In this document: positions 34,705 through 46,042 of the stretch, piece by piece
Layout of the letters: each line of letters begins with the position of its first letter
Numbering within the stretch: position 1 is the stretch's first letter
NCBI GenBank assembly: GCA_041390825.1
Contig: JAWKPF010000017.1
Location: forward strand, 1-64,000
DNA: 64,000 nucleotides
DNA from: Thermomicrobiales bacterium
Lineage (GTDB): Bacteria; Chloroflexota; Chloroflexia; Thermomicrobiales; UBA6265
Direction of reading: 5' to 3'
The notes under the pieces: model-generated
Seen by the model: only the letters and a program-made list of their open reading frames with translations
Databases searched by the model: none
What the model was told of the DNA's origin: nothing
Translations under genes and position numbers: made by a program

Positions 34705-36033
34705 ATGAAACCATTCGAACGCTTGGAAATGGGCACGGGCCGGCGGCACATCCTGTACGGTCGGAGCACCTGCGCGGAGCAGAAAAGGAACGAATCTGGA
34801 CTCTTTGTAACTCCGTTGGCGCGTGCTTCGCGCAGACCGACCGGATCCATGACCCTCGACTGGTCTTTGCGATTCTGGCGGTACTGGCGGATTCTTGGCG
34901 GTGTGGCTGCCGCGCGCGCGTTTGACGTTGCTCGATCTCTATTCGCATCATGAGCATCTTCTGCGGGTGTTCTTCATTGCGCTTTTCTTCTCCACCATTC
35001 TCACCGGATTGACGACACTCATCCTGAGATGGCTCGATCGGCGCGATCCACTGCCCTGGCAACTGTACGCATCGCTGCTTGCGTGGGGGCAATCCTCAGC
35101 ACCGGACTGGCGTTGCCTGCGAATCAGCGAATCCTCAGAGATGTCGATCGGTGGGTCGAGAAAAACGACCTGATTCCATACGCTGGCGAGAATCGAGGCT
35201 TCCTGTAGCGCTCCGATTGCCGGCCCCTCGTCGAGGAGACGCTCAAAGGGGGTTGGCTTGCTTTTGGTTTCTTCCTCTTTCGCTCGTTCTTCCGCAGTCC
35301 TCGTGACGGATTCATCATGGGCGCGCTCGTCAGTGCCGGATTCAACTGGTTCGAGTCCGCGCTCTACGTTGCCAATGACTATACGGAATGGGGCGTCCAC
35401 ACCTATGGCACCGAACTGGGAGGGCGCTACGGACTGTTCCGGGTTCGCCGGGCATGCGTTGTTCACAGGACCCCGGCCAGGCTCGGCCTGGGCTATGCGG
35501 CTGTCAGCAAGACCCGCGTTCGCGCGGTGGCCTGGGCGCTCCCTTGGGTACTTCCTCGCGGTGACCGCCCACCTGGTCAACAACGGGCTTGGCGTTGCCG
35601 TGGTCGTGATCCTGCACACGATGGGCAAGCCGATTCCCGATCTCAGCGCTCCGACCGAGGAGAATCCGTTTCTCTCCAGCTGGATGAGCGCCAGTCTCCG
35701 CAGCTTCTTCATGTTCCTGCCATCGGTCTTGCTCATTCTCTACACATTGGTGCGCACGGGTCGCTGGGAGGAGAAAACGATTCAGTCGAGCTGGCTGGCC
35801 GAACCTGACACCGTCATCTCGGAAAGAGCGCGCCCGGTTGGCCCGTGAGACCCATTGGCGCATGCGCCGCTATCCATGGGAGTCACGGCGCCACTCCAGA
35901 TCGATCGTGGCCGAGCAGAACCGTCTCGCGTTCCTCAAGTATCGGAGTTGAACAAGAAGGTGGCGATGTGCAGACCGATCCGGAAATCGTTGCCCAACGA
36001 GCGCGCATCGAACGGATTCGCGCCTCATCGTGA
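34705..36033 (+). pseudogene. PrsW-family intramembrane protease, frame broken
   Basis: A multi-span membrane protein of the PrsW/CAAX-protease superfamily. Pieces in order: hydrophobic LLRVFFIALFFSTILTGLTTLILRWLDRRD, the DLIPYAGENRGF region, VEETLKG-like (first Glu-Glu motif, shifted), FFRSPRDGFIMGALVSAGFNWFESALYV (second motif), GFAGHALFTG (His motif), YFLAVTAHLVNNGLGV (last His motif) and a soluble tail ending QRARIERIRASS. These are the conserved metal-site motifs of PrsW. At least six shifts. The start is uncertain, between 34705 and 34849. Confidence 0.75.
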
Positions 36034-36082
36034 TTGTCGACATTTGAAGAAAGTGATACGTTACCTGAGGGGAAGAGAGGGG

Positions 36083-36158
36083 TGGAGCGGGTGATGGGAC
36101 TCGAACCCACGACATTTTGCTTGGGAAGCAAACACTCTACCAACTGAGTTACACCCGC
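36083..36158 (-). tRNA. tRNA-Gly (CCC anticodon)
   Basis: Minus-strand cloverleaf: acceptor GCGGGTG/CACCCGC, anticodon stem TTTGC/GCAAA and loop TTCCCAA (anticodon CCC, reads GGG), T-arm GTGGGTTCGAGTCCCAT. Discriminator T and encoded CCA. This tRNA is intact although it lies in the error-rich tract. Confidence 0.95.
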
Positions 36159-36317
36159 ATCGGCCAGCACTATACATGACGCGCAGAAGTCACGTCCAGC
36201 CGAATTCAGTCGCAACTGGCTGATCGCAGTCGACATTTCAAGGTCAACAAAGGACAACTTTCAGCGAATTCCAAGTTGACCCGATAATCTCGCTGACCAT
36301 ATACTCGTCGTTCCTTC

Positions 36318-36390
36318 AGGGGCGTAGCTCAGCTGGGAGGCGCTACAATCGCACTGTAGAGGCCGGGGGTTCGGAATCCCCCGCCTCCCT
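36318..36390 (+). tRNA. tRNA-Ala (CGC anticodon), with indels
   Basis: GGGGCGTAGCTCAGCTGGG is a normal tRNA-Ala start, and the anticodon stem CTACA/TGTAG closes ATCGCAC (anticodon CGC, reads GCG). The T-loop reads TTCGGAATC instead of TTCGAATC, one base inserted, and the D-arm GGGAGGCGC lacks bases found in GGGAGAGCGC. The acceptor ends no longer pair exactly. This looks like sequence error in a real tRNA. Confidence 0.75.
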
Positions 36391-36402
36391 GTAGGAACGA
36401 CG

Positions 36403-36430
36403 AAACCCCGGTCAGATGGGCCGGGGTTTT
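36403..36430. terminator. Bidirectional terminator, tRNA-Ala and ftsH
   Basis: AAACCCCGG and CCGGGGTTT form a 9-bp stem with an A-run before and TTTT after. It lies just after tRNA-Ala and just after the end of the convergent ftsH, and can serve both. Confidence 0.8.
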
Positions 36431-36447
36431 GTGTGCGACGATGTCTG

Positions 36448-38426
36448 TTATTGCGGACGACTACCCTGCGGGCTGCGGCACCATCTGTCCACCGAGGCAC
36501 GCAACGGCCGATCACGATCGTCTGAGTCGTTCCGCTTGGTGCGCGGCTTCTTGTCCTCTGCCGGGGTGATCAGCGATGCCGCCGGACTTGCTCCAGGTGG
36601 GCCGACGAGCGTTGGTTTCGGGCGTGGCGAATCGAAAGGCGCTTCCAGTTCTTCGCCTTCGATCGTCTCCTCGCGCATGAGCAACTCAGCAATCGCTTCC
36701 AGCTGCGCAAAGTGCGAGGTAACGACTTCCTTTGCGCGCTCGAGTCCGCAGTCGACCAGCATTCGGATCTCCTTGTCGATCTCGAACGCCACTTCGTCGC
36801 TGTAGTTCCGTTGCTCCTTCAATCTCGCGGCCGAGGAAGACCAACTCGTCCTTCTTGCCGGCGAGGCTATCGCTCGCCAACTCGTCACGCCGCCCGCGCG
36901 AGGTGGTGGCCCGCTCGGCGATATCGTTGGCGGCTCCAGTCGACTGCTCGTCGAACACACCATCGATTCGGCCACATGCCCGGCCATGAACACCGCCGCG
37001 AGCTCGTCCTCGAACTGCCGCTTCGTCTTGAACATCCGGTCCTCGTCCGGCACCACGCGGGTGTAACCACCCATCATGCCGCGGGCCACGATGGAGGCCT
37101 TGCGCACCGGATCGGCATTTGGGAGCATGCGCTACGAGTGCATGTCCGGCCTCGTGATAGGCAGTCATCAATCGTTCCCGCTCGAAATCACCCGGCTCTT
37201 GCGCTGCGGGCGGCCAGCGCGGTCGATCGCCTCGGTCATCTCGTGACGCCCAATGGTCTTCTTGCCGCCGTGCCTCGCCAGGATTGCCGATTCGTTCACC
37301 AGGTTCTCGAGGTCTCTGCGCCGGAGAAGCCAGGCGTTTGCCGCGCGAGGTTGTCGATCGAAACATCGCCCTCCAGTGGCTTCCCACGGGAGTGGACTTC
37401 GAGAATGGCTCGCCGCCCGGCGATATCGGGCCGATCGAGGATGACTTGTCGATCAGTCTCCGGGCCGCAGCAACGCCGGATCGGCCGTCGGGCCGGTTGG
37501 TTGCCGCGATCACGATCACATTCGTGCTGCTGTCAATCCGTCCATCTCGACCAGAATCCTGGTTCAGTGTTTGTTCGCGTTCGTCGTGGCTGCCGCCCAG
37601 ACCGGCGCCGCGCTGCCGGCCGACTGCGTCGATTTCATCGACGAAGACAATGCATGGCGCGCTCTTCAGCCGCCTGGTCGAAAAGATCGCGCGCGGCTCG
37701 CGCCCACGCCGACGAACATCTCCACGAGCTCTGAACCGGAAATGCTGAAGAACGGCTTTACCGCCACAGCGTGCCACTGCGCGAGCAATGTCTTGCCGGT
37801 TCCCGGGGTCCGACCAACAGGACACCGCGCGGTCGCGCGCCAAGCGGCTGGAACTTGTCTGGATACTTCAGGAACTCGACGACCTCGGCGAGCCTCCTCC
37901 TTCGATTCATCGACTCCGGCGACGTCGGCAAACGTAACGGTGGGCTTGTTGCTGCTGAAGAGACGCGCTCTGCTCTTTCCGAACGAAACGGCCTGATTGT
38001 TCGACCCTTGCGCCTGGCGCATCATGAAGGAAGATGCCGATCAGGAAAAGGGTCGGCAACAGGAAACCTTAACGCCCCCAACCAACTGCCCCAGCGGCTC
38101 GCTGCCTTGACATCGATTGGCGGTGCAGTAGCGACATCGACGCCATATGCCTCGAGAAGCGCTTCATAGATGGTGGTGTTGCCCGGAAGGATCGACTTGG
38201 CATCGTTGGTATCCGGGTCGATGTACGCATTTGAACCGGCATGTTCGCTGTCTTCGCCGATCATCAGCTTCTGCCTCGCCGGCCTGGATATCGGCAGCGA
38301 CGGCAGAAAAATCACTGTTCGTTGTCGCATCGTTGTCGTTGACGACAAGGAACCAAAAGCGCAGCAACTGGCGACGATCAGGACAATCCAGACCGCACTG
38401 CTGCGCAAGCGTCGAATATCACCCAT
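36448..38426 (-). pseudogene. ftsH: ATP-dependent zinc metalloprotease FtsH, frame broken
   Basis: Membrane-anchored AAA+ protease that degrades membrane and regulatory proteins. The N-terminal piece (start 38426) has a hydrophobic anchor (AVWIVLIVASCCAFG) and an external domain. Then PTVTFADVAGVDESKEE, the PGTGKTLLA Walker A, IVFVDEIDAVGRQRGAGLGG Walker B, YHEAGHALVAH with the zinc HExxH, and MMGGYTRVVPDEDR with RQFEDELAAVFMAGHVAE follow in shifting frames. Span of about 660 codons is normal. At least eight shifts. Part of a tilS-hpt-ftsH cluster, a conserved order in many bacteria. Confidence 0.9.
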
Positions 38427-38488
38427 TCATGGACCTCCGGCCAGCCCGAGCTTCCTGGATGGTTTTCGTGATCCTGAAGGGGCGGCTT

Positions 38489-39108
38489 CTACGAAAGTAT
38501 AGCAGTCTTACTTTTCGTAACTTCGATTTCCGCCGGATCCAGCACACCAATGTACGGCAGGTTTCGGTAGCGGCCCGCAAAGTCGAGACCATAGCCAATG
38601 ACAGCCTCGTCCGGAATATCGAACCCAACCAGGTCCGTTTGCACTGCCATCGCCTCCGCTTTCGGTTTGCGCAACGAGGGCCACGACCTTGATATCGGCC
38701 GGGTTTCGCGCCGCCCAGGACGTCCAGCAGATAGCTCAGGGTGAGTCCGCTGTCGACAATGTCTTCCACGATGAAACGGCGGCCTTCGATGTTCTCGTTC
38801 AGGTCTTTGAGGATGCGCACGGCGCCCGAACTGGTCACATCATCCATAGCTGGAGACGGCCATGAAATCGACCTTCAGTTCGGCATCCATCGCGCGCATC
38901 CAGGTCCGTCATGAACGTGATGGCGCCATTGAGCACGCCGATAAGGAGTGGGGTTTCATGCACATAGACTGCGTCGAGCTCAGCGGCAAGCTCTCTCACT
39001 CGCTGCTGAACCGAATCGGCATCGATGAGGATCCGCCGCGACCCCCTTACCTTGCGCTTCAAGACCGCCTCCGCCATCGAACCCCCGCCTTCTTGCCTGA
39101 ACCTTCAT
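38489..39108 (-). pseudogene. hpt: Hypoxanthine phosphoribosyltransferase, frame broken
   Basis: Purine salvage enzyme making IMP and GMP from hypoxanthine or guanine and PRPP. Pieces: ILIDADSVQQRVRELAAELD, PLLIGVLNGAITFMTDL, then VRILKDLNENIEGRRFIVEDIVDSGLTLSYLL (the PRPP motif) and VGFDIPDEAVIGYGLDFAGRYRNLPYIGVL. All are standard. Three or more shifts. The ATG at 39108 overlaps the tilS stop (ATGA), with a second possible start at 39077. Central gene of tilS-hpt-ftsH. Confidence 0.9.
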
Positions 39109-40430
39109 CGGCCCTTGCCCCGAATGGTGGGATAGATTGCCGGGATGAGCAAGACCCCGGCCGGCGAAGCAACTGCCAGCACGTGCGTTCGCACGAGTGG
39201 ATGAACCAGCGGCGCGCAGGTCGCCATCACGGAGTCGTTCGTCCCATGCACGGTCGCCTTGTCTGATCGAACGCACCTCCAGCGGCAAAACCCGCTTCTG
39301 AACGTCGAACGTCACATCACCCGGTCGCGGATCGTCGCGGATCTCGATGATCCATCCGTCCCACCCCGCATCGATCGGAATCGATGCGCGCCAACCTCAT
39401 GCATCAGCTGGTCGAAGCGGACCAGCCGGTTGCCGTCGACAACGATCGAACAGCGACTCCCAGCCTCTTCGACTTTCGACTTTCGTCACCATCAGTCGCG
39501 AGAGCCCGCAGGCGGTGCACGACATCTGAATCTACTTCGGGCGGCCCAAACCACTCGAGCCATCGCCGCAGCACGCGGTTTGCGACAGCTGGCTCGAACC
39601 GACTCAGTGTCCGCTGCAGAGTGTCCGGTCAGCGTTCTCCGCTCGATACGGCGAGATCTACAGCTCGATGCATAGAAGACCTATCTGCATCGAGCACCCT
39701 CCAGCTGCGCGCGATCGTCTCGAACCGCATGCGGCCAGCGCTTCAGGATTTCCGGGCGGGGGTGCCCGTAGGGGCGCATCCAGTTCCGGTCGAAGTCGGT
39801 TTCGGCGTTGCTCTCGTCGACGCCGGGGACAACCCCAGGAAGCGCGACATATGCCTCGATCGCTGTTCTGGATTCAGCGAGCATGGCCTGGCGGTCAGGT
39901 TCACACCTCCGTTGCCTCCGGAACCCACCATGGAACAGGTCGGTGCTCGACGGGACGCATGCCGGCAGTCCGTCCAACCCCGCTCCTCGCACCAGATGCA
40001 GCAGCATAGTCTCCACCTGGTCATTCGCCTGATGGCCCAGCACGATCGTTGACGACTCCCCAATCATTGGCAGCGGCTGCCAGCGCGAGATAACGCTCTC
40101 TGCGGGCGGCTTCCTGCAGTCCAATGCCCACCGTTCGTCGTCGGAGACCGAGCTTCGAGTGTCACGACGTCGATCTGCAGACCAAGCGCTGCCGCCAGTT
40201 GCCGGCAGGCCGCGGCGTCGGCGTTGGGGTTGTCGCGAATCTGATGGTCGACATGAATGATCCGAATCTGCGTTCCGAGCAGGGGGAAACGCGTGCGAGC
40301 CCGGCGGCTAAGGCGAGCGAATCGACGCCACCAGAAAACGCGACCGTCAGGCGATCCCCGGTTGCACGCCACTGTTTCGCATCGCGCGGAGGAAGACGCG
40401 CCGCCGAATCCCGTCCGGGATTTCGATCAC
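39105..40430 (-). pseudogene. tilS: tRNA(Ile)-lysidine synthase, frame broken
   Basis: Adds lysine to C34 of tRNA-Ile(CAU) so that it reads AUA. The PP-loop motif (TVAFSGGVDS-like) is only recoverable by combining frames near 40335. Clear pieces are LLGTQIRIIHVDHQIRDNPNADAAACRQLAAALGL, TIVLGHQANDQVETMLLHLVRGAGLDGL and the C-terminal DVQKRVLPLEVRSIRQGD with DERLRD. About 440 codons. Many shifts. The stop overlaps the hpt start. A CAT-anticodon tRNA lies just upstream. Confidence 0.85.
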
Positions 40431-40473
40431 GTTCTCATAGAATTCATGAGTCCTGGGAATGTCGTTGGGGCGA

Positions 40474-40545
40474 TGGTGCCGACGGGTGGATTCGAACCGG
40501 CCAAAGGCTTATGAGTCCCTTCATCTGCCACTGAGCTACGTCGGC
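40474..40545 (-). tRNA. tRNA with CAT anticodon (probably Met), with indels
   Basis: Minus-strand acceptor GCCGACG/CGTCGGC, D-arm TAGCTCAGTGGCAGA, T-arm GGTTCGAATCC, discriminator A and encoded CCA. The anticodon arm AAGGGACTCATAAGCCTTT contains CTCATAA (anticodon CAT), but its stem does not pair cleanly and the loop is too long, consistent with homopolymer errors. Elongator Met is the simplest reading; tRNA-Ile2, the TilS substrate, is an alternative. Confidence 0.75.
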
Positions 40546-40617
40546 CCAAAACAACGGTCGAGGAAGCCTAGCAATCCTGGGGCCTTCGCGTCAACCTCGG
40601 ACGGGCCCGGACGCGGT

Positions 40618-41515
40618 TCAGCCCTCAGCGCTCTGCCAATGCTCGAACGGCGGGATGGAATCGAGATCGTTGTGCAGCCCGGCTATACCAGCGGCGATCG
40701 TGTTGCGTGCCAGCATCAACGCCGTGATCGGCCCTGTGCCCCCTGGAACCAGAGGTGATCGCTCCGGCCACGCAAGGCGCGTCGAAGTCGGCATCGCCAG
40801 TGTTGCGGTCTCCGATGACATTGGTACCAAAGTCGAGCACTGCGGCGCCCGGGCGGATCAGGTCCGGTGTTAAGTAGGGCTACCGATTGCCAGCGCGACA
40901 ATATCGGCCTGCTCGCGTGTGTACGACACCGTCCTGGTGCCGCTGTGGCAGACGGTCACCGTTGCGTTTCGGCGCTGCAAGAGGGCAGCCAAAGGGCGAC
41001 CGACCACATTGCTTCGCCCGATGACCACGGCGCGCGCTCCGTTCATCGGTATCCCGTAGTGATCAAGCAGGGCAAGGCCGCCATTTGGCGTGCTTGGCGC
41101 CAAACACGGAAGCCCCGGTGCCGACGGCCGGCGTTGATGACCGTCACCCGTCGACGTCTTTCAACGGGTCGAGTTGTTCCGAAGGCTCCGATTCCCACTG
41201 TCGATCCGCGCCGGGAGCGGCATGAGCACCAGCACCCCGGCGACCTCTGGGTCATTGCTGAGCTCTTGTAGCGCACGCTCCAGATCGGCATCCCGGCACC
41301 CGGCAGGCAAATCGACCGGCCGATGCTCGATCTCGACCCGCTTCATGGTCCTGGAGATCGAGGTGCGATACGCCTCAGCCGATGCATTCGGTTCCGCCGC
41401 CAGCGTCACGAGCACCGGGGGACGGCCACCATCGCGCAGCAGCCTCATGCGAGCAAGTCGGATCTGGCTCCTTAGCGTTGTGGCCAGGTCGCCGCCTCGC
41501 AGGAGAAGGGTGTCA
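40618..41515 (-). pseudogene. folD: Methylene-THF dehydrogenase/cyclohydrolase FolD, frame broken
   Basis: Interconverts 5,10-methylene-THF and 10-formyl-THF, which feeds the two formyl-transfer steps of purine synthesis. Pieces: LLLRGGDLATTLRSQIRLAR, PPVLVTLAAEPNASAEAYRTSI, DPEVAGVLVLMPLPARID, then APSTPNGGLALLDHYGIPMNGARAVVIGRSNVVGRPLAALL, NATVTVCHSGT, ADIVALAIGSP, VLDFGTNVIGD and PITALMLARNTI. At least five shifts. The usual catalytic Lys of YxxxK is replaced by the EAYRTS region, although the shifts make this uncertain. The start codon is not resolved. Confidence 0.87.
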
Positions 41516-41787
41516 ATGTTGGTCGAGGTGTGGGCGGTTATGGAGATCCCGCTCCGGCTGTCGAAACAAGGCGGCGCGTTCCCCATCGAACCAGGACGAA
41601 TTAAGCCACAGATCGCGTCCCTGAGGCCATCGCCCCGACGATGCAGGGCGAGACCCGTGCATTTCCGCATGACGCCTGGGCAACGACAGTCAACTTGGCG
41701 ATTCGACACCAACGGCGCGCTTCAGCGATTATCCGCATTCGAAACGACGAGTACGCCGAAACCGATGTGGATAAGCTGAAATTCGAA
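41516..41787. other. Region without recognisable gene upstream of folD
   Basis: About 270 bases between the likely folD start and the XRE promoter. Open frames on both strands cross it, but none reads like a known protein. Because it lies in the error-rich tract, a short gene could be hidden. Confidence 0.4.
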
Positions 41788-41816
41788 TTGACGGCTGGGC
41801 AACGGGCTGATAGGAT
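41788..41816 (+). promoter_or_regulatory. Promoter of XRE-family gene
   Basis: TTGACG at 41788-41793, a 17-base spacer and TAGGAT at 41811-41816 read toward the XRE-type gene that starts 85 bases later. Confidence 0.5.
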
Positions 41817-41901
41817 GGTGTCAGTGAGTCAATGACCGGTCCGAACGGTCGCCGATCGAGATCGATCGATTGTGTCTATCTGTCACAGAGCGGGGTTACG
41901 A

Positions 41902-42414
41902 ATGACGAAGTTGGCCAACTGCTGGAAGTCGCTTCGGGAGCGGCGCGGCGTTTCTCAGAGCAAGCTCGCTGAACGCGCTGAGTTCGATCACGCTACGTCA
42001 GCCGTCTCGAGGGCGACGCGCGTATGCCAACCCGGGACGCGGTCGATCGCCTGGGCGATGCGATGGACCTGGGTGAGGGCAGGAAACAGAGACATGCTCC
42101 TTGCGGCAGCGAGCTTCTTGCCGCGGGATTTCGCCAAAGTTCTTTCGGCTGAGCTGGCGCTCGGTGAGGTCTTCTATCTGTTGAGCGACGAGCAGCTTCC
42201 CGCGGAATACCGCGAGAACATGCGCCAGGTTCTCCATCTGCTGGCAGAGCAGGCGCGGATGCGCTATGCAGCTCGCGCCCATGGGCCGGGTTTCGGCCGC
42301 CGCCTAGCGGGGCTGATCCGAAAATTCGGCAGGCGGCTCCGCGCCGCGGTTTCGCACCCGCTTCGAACCGCGCCGGAGCCGGCGATAATATTTCCAGCTT
42401 CCGCTGCGGAGTAA
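41902..42414 (+). pseudogene. XRE-family HTH regulator, frame broken
   Basis: A protein of about 170 residues with an N-terminal helix-turn-helix (RERRGVSQSKLAERAEFDH, then a VSRLEGDARMPTRDAVDRLGDAMDLGEG-like stretch spread over frames) and a helical C-terminal part in one frame (MLLAAASFLPRDFAKVLSAELALGEVFYLLSDEQLP and EYRENMRQVLHLLAEQ). The second part has no recognised domain and ends in a basic tail. Shifts occur near 41935 and 41990-42080. It lies directly upstream of dnaE. Confidence 0.7.
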
Positions 42415-42433
42415 GAAAAAGCACAGAGCAAAG

Positions 42434-42467
42434 CCCCGACGTCGCGGGGTCCCCGGCAATTGCCGGG
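42434..42467 (+). terminator. Two tandem hairpins before dnaE
   Basis: CCCCG-N6-CGGGG at 42434-42449 and the perfect palindrome CCCGGCAATTGCCGGG at 42452-42467 stand side by side, 20 bases before the dnaE TTG. There is no T-run. They may end the XRE transcript or act in the dnaE leader. Confidence 0.4.
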
Positions 42468-42487
42468 CCTAGAAACGAGTCACCCCT

Positions 42488-45400
42488 TTGCCCGAATTCG
42501 CTCACCTGCACCTGCACACCGAGTACTCGCTCCTCGATGGAATGGGACGCATTCCCGAATACATCGAACAAGCGCAGGAATCAGGCATCCAGCACCTTGC
42601 GGTAACCGACCACACGGCGTGCGTCATATGCCGCCTACGATTTCTACAAGCAGGTGTCGAAAGCTGGACTACACCCTATCGTGGGCATGGAAGCGTATTT
42701 TGCGGAAGGCAAAGCGGGCCCTCCTCCGCCTGACGCATCGGAAGCGGAACGGAAGGCGCGACGCCGAGCATACCATCTCCTCCTGCTGGCGGAAAACGAA
42801 ACCGGTTACGGAATCTGATGAAGCTCGCATCGCAAGCGAGCCTGAACGGCTTCTACTACCGGCCGCGGATCGATATCGACCATGCTCGCCAGACACCGCG
42901 ACATCATCGCCACCTCGGCATGCCTCGGAGGCCCTACGGCGGGAACAACCTCCTCAACGAACGCCCTGATACTGCTCGTGACTATGCGGTGAAGCTGGCG
43001 GAGATCTTCAGGCGCGAACGGTTTTTCGTCGAGATTCAGGATCACGGCCTCAAGGAGCAGCTCCAGGTCAACCGGGACCTGATCTCGCTCGCGAAGTCGT
43101 TCGGCTTGCCGCTCGTGGTGACGAACGACGTCTCCACTACTGCAAGCAAGCGGATTCCCCAGCGCGAGCTTCTGGTCTGCATTCAGACGCGAACACCACG
43201 TTGAACGACCCCAAGCGGCTCAAGCCCGAAACCGACGAGCTCTACCTGAAGAGCCCGCAAGAGATGTGGAATCGGTTTGCAGAACTGCCCGATGGTCCTG
43301 AAGAACTCATTGCGCCATCGCGGATATGTGCCAACTCGATCTCTCGCCTCAGGGCTTTCAGCTACCACGACTTCGATGTTCCCGCAGGGTATACGAACCA
43401 CGAGTATCTGGAACACCTGGTGCGCGCGGGGCCGCCAGAACGATACGACCTCTCTGATAGCGATGTGGAAAACAGAATCGCTTATGAGCTGCGCGTTATC
43501 GGGAACATGAAACTCACCAACTATTTCCTGGTGGTGTGGGACTTCGTGCGCTTCGCCAAGGAGAACGACATTCCGGTCGGTCAGGCCGCGGTTCTTCCGC
43601 AGCGGGAAGCATCGTCACCTATTGTCTCGCGATCACGTCGCTCGATCCGCTCAAGCACGGATTGATCTTCCGAGCGGTTTCTCAACCCGGATCGTCTTTC
43701 CCTTCCGGATATCGATATCGACTTTGCGGACGATCGGCGCGACGAGGTGATCCAGTACGTCGTCGGGAAGTACGGCGACGATCGTGTTGCGCAAATCTCC
43801 ACGTTTGGAACCATGGCGGCGCGCGCATCGCTGCGTGATGTCGGTCGCGCGATGGGCATGCCGTTCAGCGAGATCGACCGGGTGGCCAAGCTCATTCGGC
43901 AGAACCAGGAATGACGATCGAAAAGGCGCTCGATCGCGTCGCCGAGCTCAACGACGTTCTCGAGGCCGACAAGCGCCTGCGCGAACTGGTCGACAATGCG
44001 AAGAAGGTCGAGGGCATCGCTCGCCACTCGTCCACCCACGCAGCGGGTGTGGTCATTTCTCGCGATCCGCTGATCGAGACGGTCCGTGCAGCGTGCGAGC
44101 GGCGGCAAGAGCGAAGGGCGAAGTCACCACCCAGTATCAAATGGGATTGCTCGAGGAAATCGGTCTTCTCAAGATGGACTTCCTCGGCTTGACCACCCTC
44201 ACGATCCTTCGGCGGGCTGTCGATCTCGCGCAGCGCAAGTCACCCGACCTGACCATCGACGCGATTCCGCTGGAAGATGAAGAAGCATTTCTCCGTTTGC
44301 AGCAAGGCGGCGATCGGGGTCTTCCGGTTGAGTCGGCATGACCACCCGCATGACCACCGAGGTGGCGCCGAACTCGTTCGACGACCTCATTGCACTCATG
44401 GTTGATCAGGCCAGGACCAGCGGGAGGAGCCGCCGAGTTCTGCGACCGCAAGCATGGGCGCTCACCGGCTGACTTCGGCCATCCCGACCTGGAGCCAATC
44501 CTGAAGGGCACGTTTGGCATTGCGGTCTATCGGAGCAGATCATGCAGATTGCGAACGCGATCGCAGGATTCTCCATGGCGGACGCCGATGGCCTTCGCAG
44601 CGCCATGGGCAGAAGAAACAGGACTTGATGAGTCCTATCGCAAACCCTTCATCGAGGGCGCCGTCCTTTTTATGGCCTGACGGCGGCGTTGGCCGACGAG
44701 CTCTATTCCATGATGGCGCGTTTTGGCGGTTACGGATTCAACAAAGCGCATAGCGCCGCGTACGCGGTGATCGCGGCGCAGACCGCCTATCTCAAGGCGC
44801 ACTATCCGGTCGAATTCATGTGCGCGCTCATGACGACCGATGGCGACAATCACGACCGGCTCGTTTCGGACGTGGCGCATGTGCGGCGGATGGGGCCATG
44901 ACGTGTTGGGACCGATATCAATCGCAGCGCGCTCGACTTCCAGCCGGAAAACCAAGTCGAACGGCAAGGAATCGATTCGCTACGGACTGAGCGCCATCAA
45001 GAACGTCGGCAAGGGCGCGGCGGGAATCGATTCTGAAGCGTGGTGCGACCATCCCAATCAAGAGTTCGCCAGCCTGAGGATTTCGCCCTGGCCGGGGTCG
45101 ACTGGACGAAAGTCTCCCGGCAGTGGCTGATTCGCTGGCCAAGAGCGGCGTGCTCGACTGTTTCGTCCGCGCAGCGTGATACTCAACCGGTTGGAACCAA
45201 CGATCTCCGGCGCCATCGACCGGCGCGCGGCGGCCAAGGGTCAACTGGGATCTGGATATGCTCGGAGGCTCCGTCGCGAAACAAGTCGAGACGCCTGAAT
45301 CGATCACCAGGAATCTCGCTTCCTTGCGGCAGCGGCTGTCGTGGGAGCGTGAGTTGCTCGGAATCTACCTGAGCGACCATCCAGTAAACGACGTCTTGCA

Positions 45401-46041
45401 GCGCGTCGGCAGCTATGGACGACAGGTCATCAACGATGTGCATGACCGTTTTCCTGGCGATCGGGTGCGCATCATCGGTCAGGTCGATACATCACGGCGC
45501 TTCCTCACGAAAGCGAACAAGACAATGGCCATTATGGACTTCGAGTGACATGACCGGGACGATCGAGCTCGTGGCATTTCCGGAGACCTATCAGACGTTC
45601 CAGGATGCCTGGGAGGTCGATAACGTCATCGAGGTCGAGGCCAAGGTCGACCTGCGTGGCGAAAAAGCAGCTGATCTGCGAGCGCGTATTCGATTCGATC
45701 GACGCCCTCGGTCCAAGACCCAGCCAGCAGCAGGTGCATATCGCGCTGGTGAGCGATTCGTCGGACGCAACGCCCGTATATCGACGAAATGCCGGTAGCA
45801 AAAGCTGCAGATCATCCGGGAACACGACGGTGATGAAGTCGGCCGTCCATCGGTAAATGGCGAGGACGACCTGCCGATGCGCAGCCGGACCTTGAAGGTC
45901 GAGTGGAACGAATTGCTGCAGGCTGAACTCCAGAACTTGCTCGGAGAGGACCTGGTGTGGGTCGAGCCACCTTGCGACAGGTTCTGGCGGCTTAAGCGCG
46001 AACTGGGCCTGGCGCGGAATAATTTGCTGTCCGCTTTCTGA
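42488..46041 (+). pseudogene. dnaE: DNA polymerase III alpha subunit DnaE, frame broken
   Basis: Replicative polymerase catalytic subunit; the span of about 1184 codons is normal. The start MPEFAHLHLHTEYSLLDGMG is the PHP domain (TTG codon). In order through changing frames follow FFVEIQDHGLKEQLQVNRDL, RLKPETDELYLKSP, the catalytic PDIDIDFADDRRDEV region near 43710, ISTFGTMAARASLRDVGRAMG, HAAGVVIS, GLLEEIGLLKMDFLGLTTLTIL, MARFGGYGFNKAHSAAYAVIAAQTAYLKAHYPVEFM, the DRVRIIGQVD OB-fold region and an end at TGA 46039. At least twelve shifts, which is incompatible with life if real and unduplicated. Confidence 0.93.
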
Positions 46042-46042
46042 G

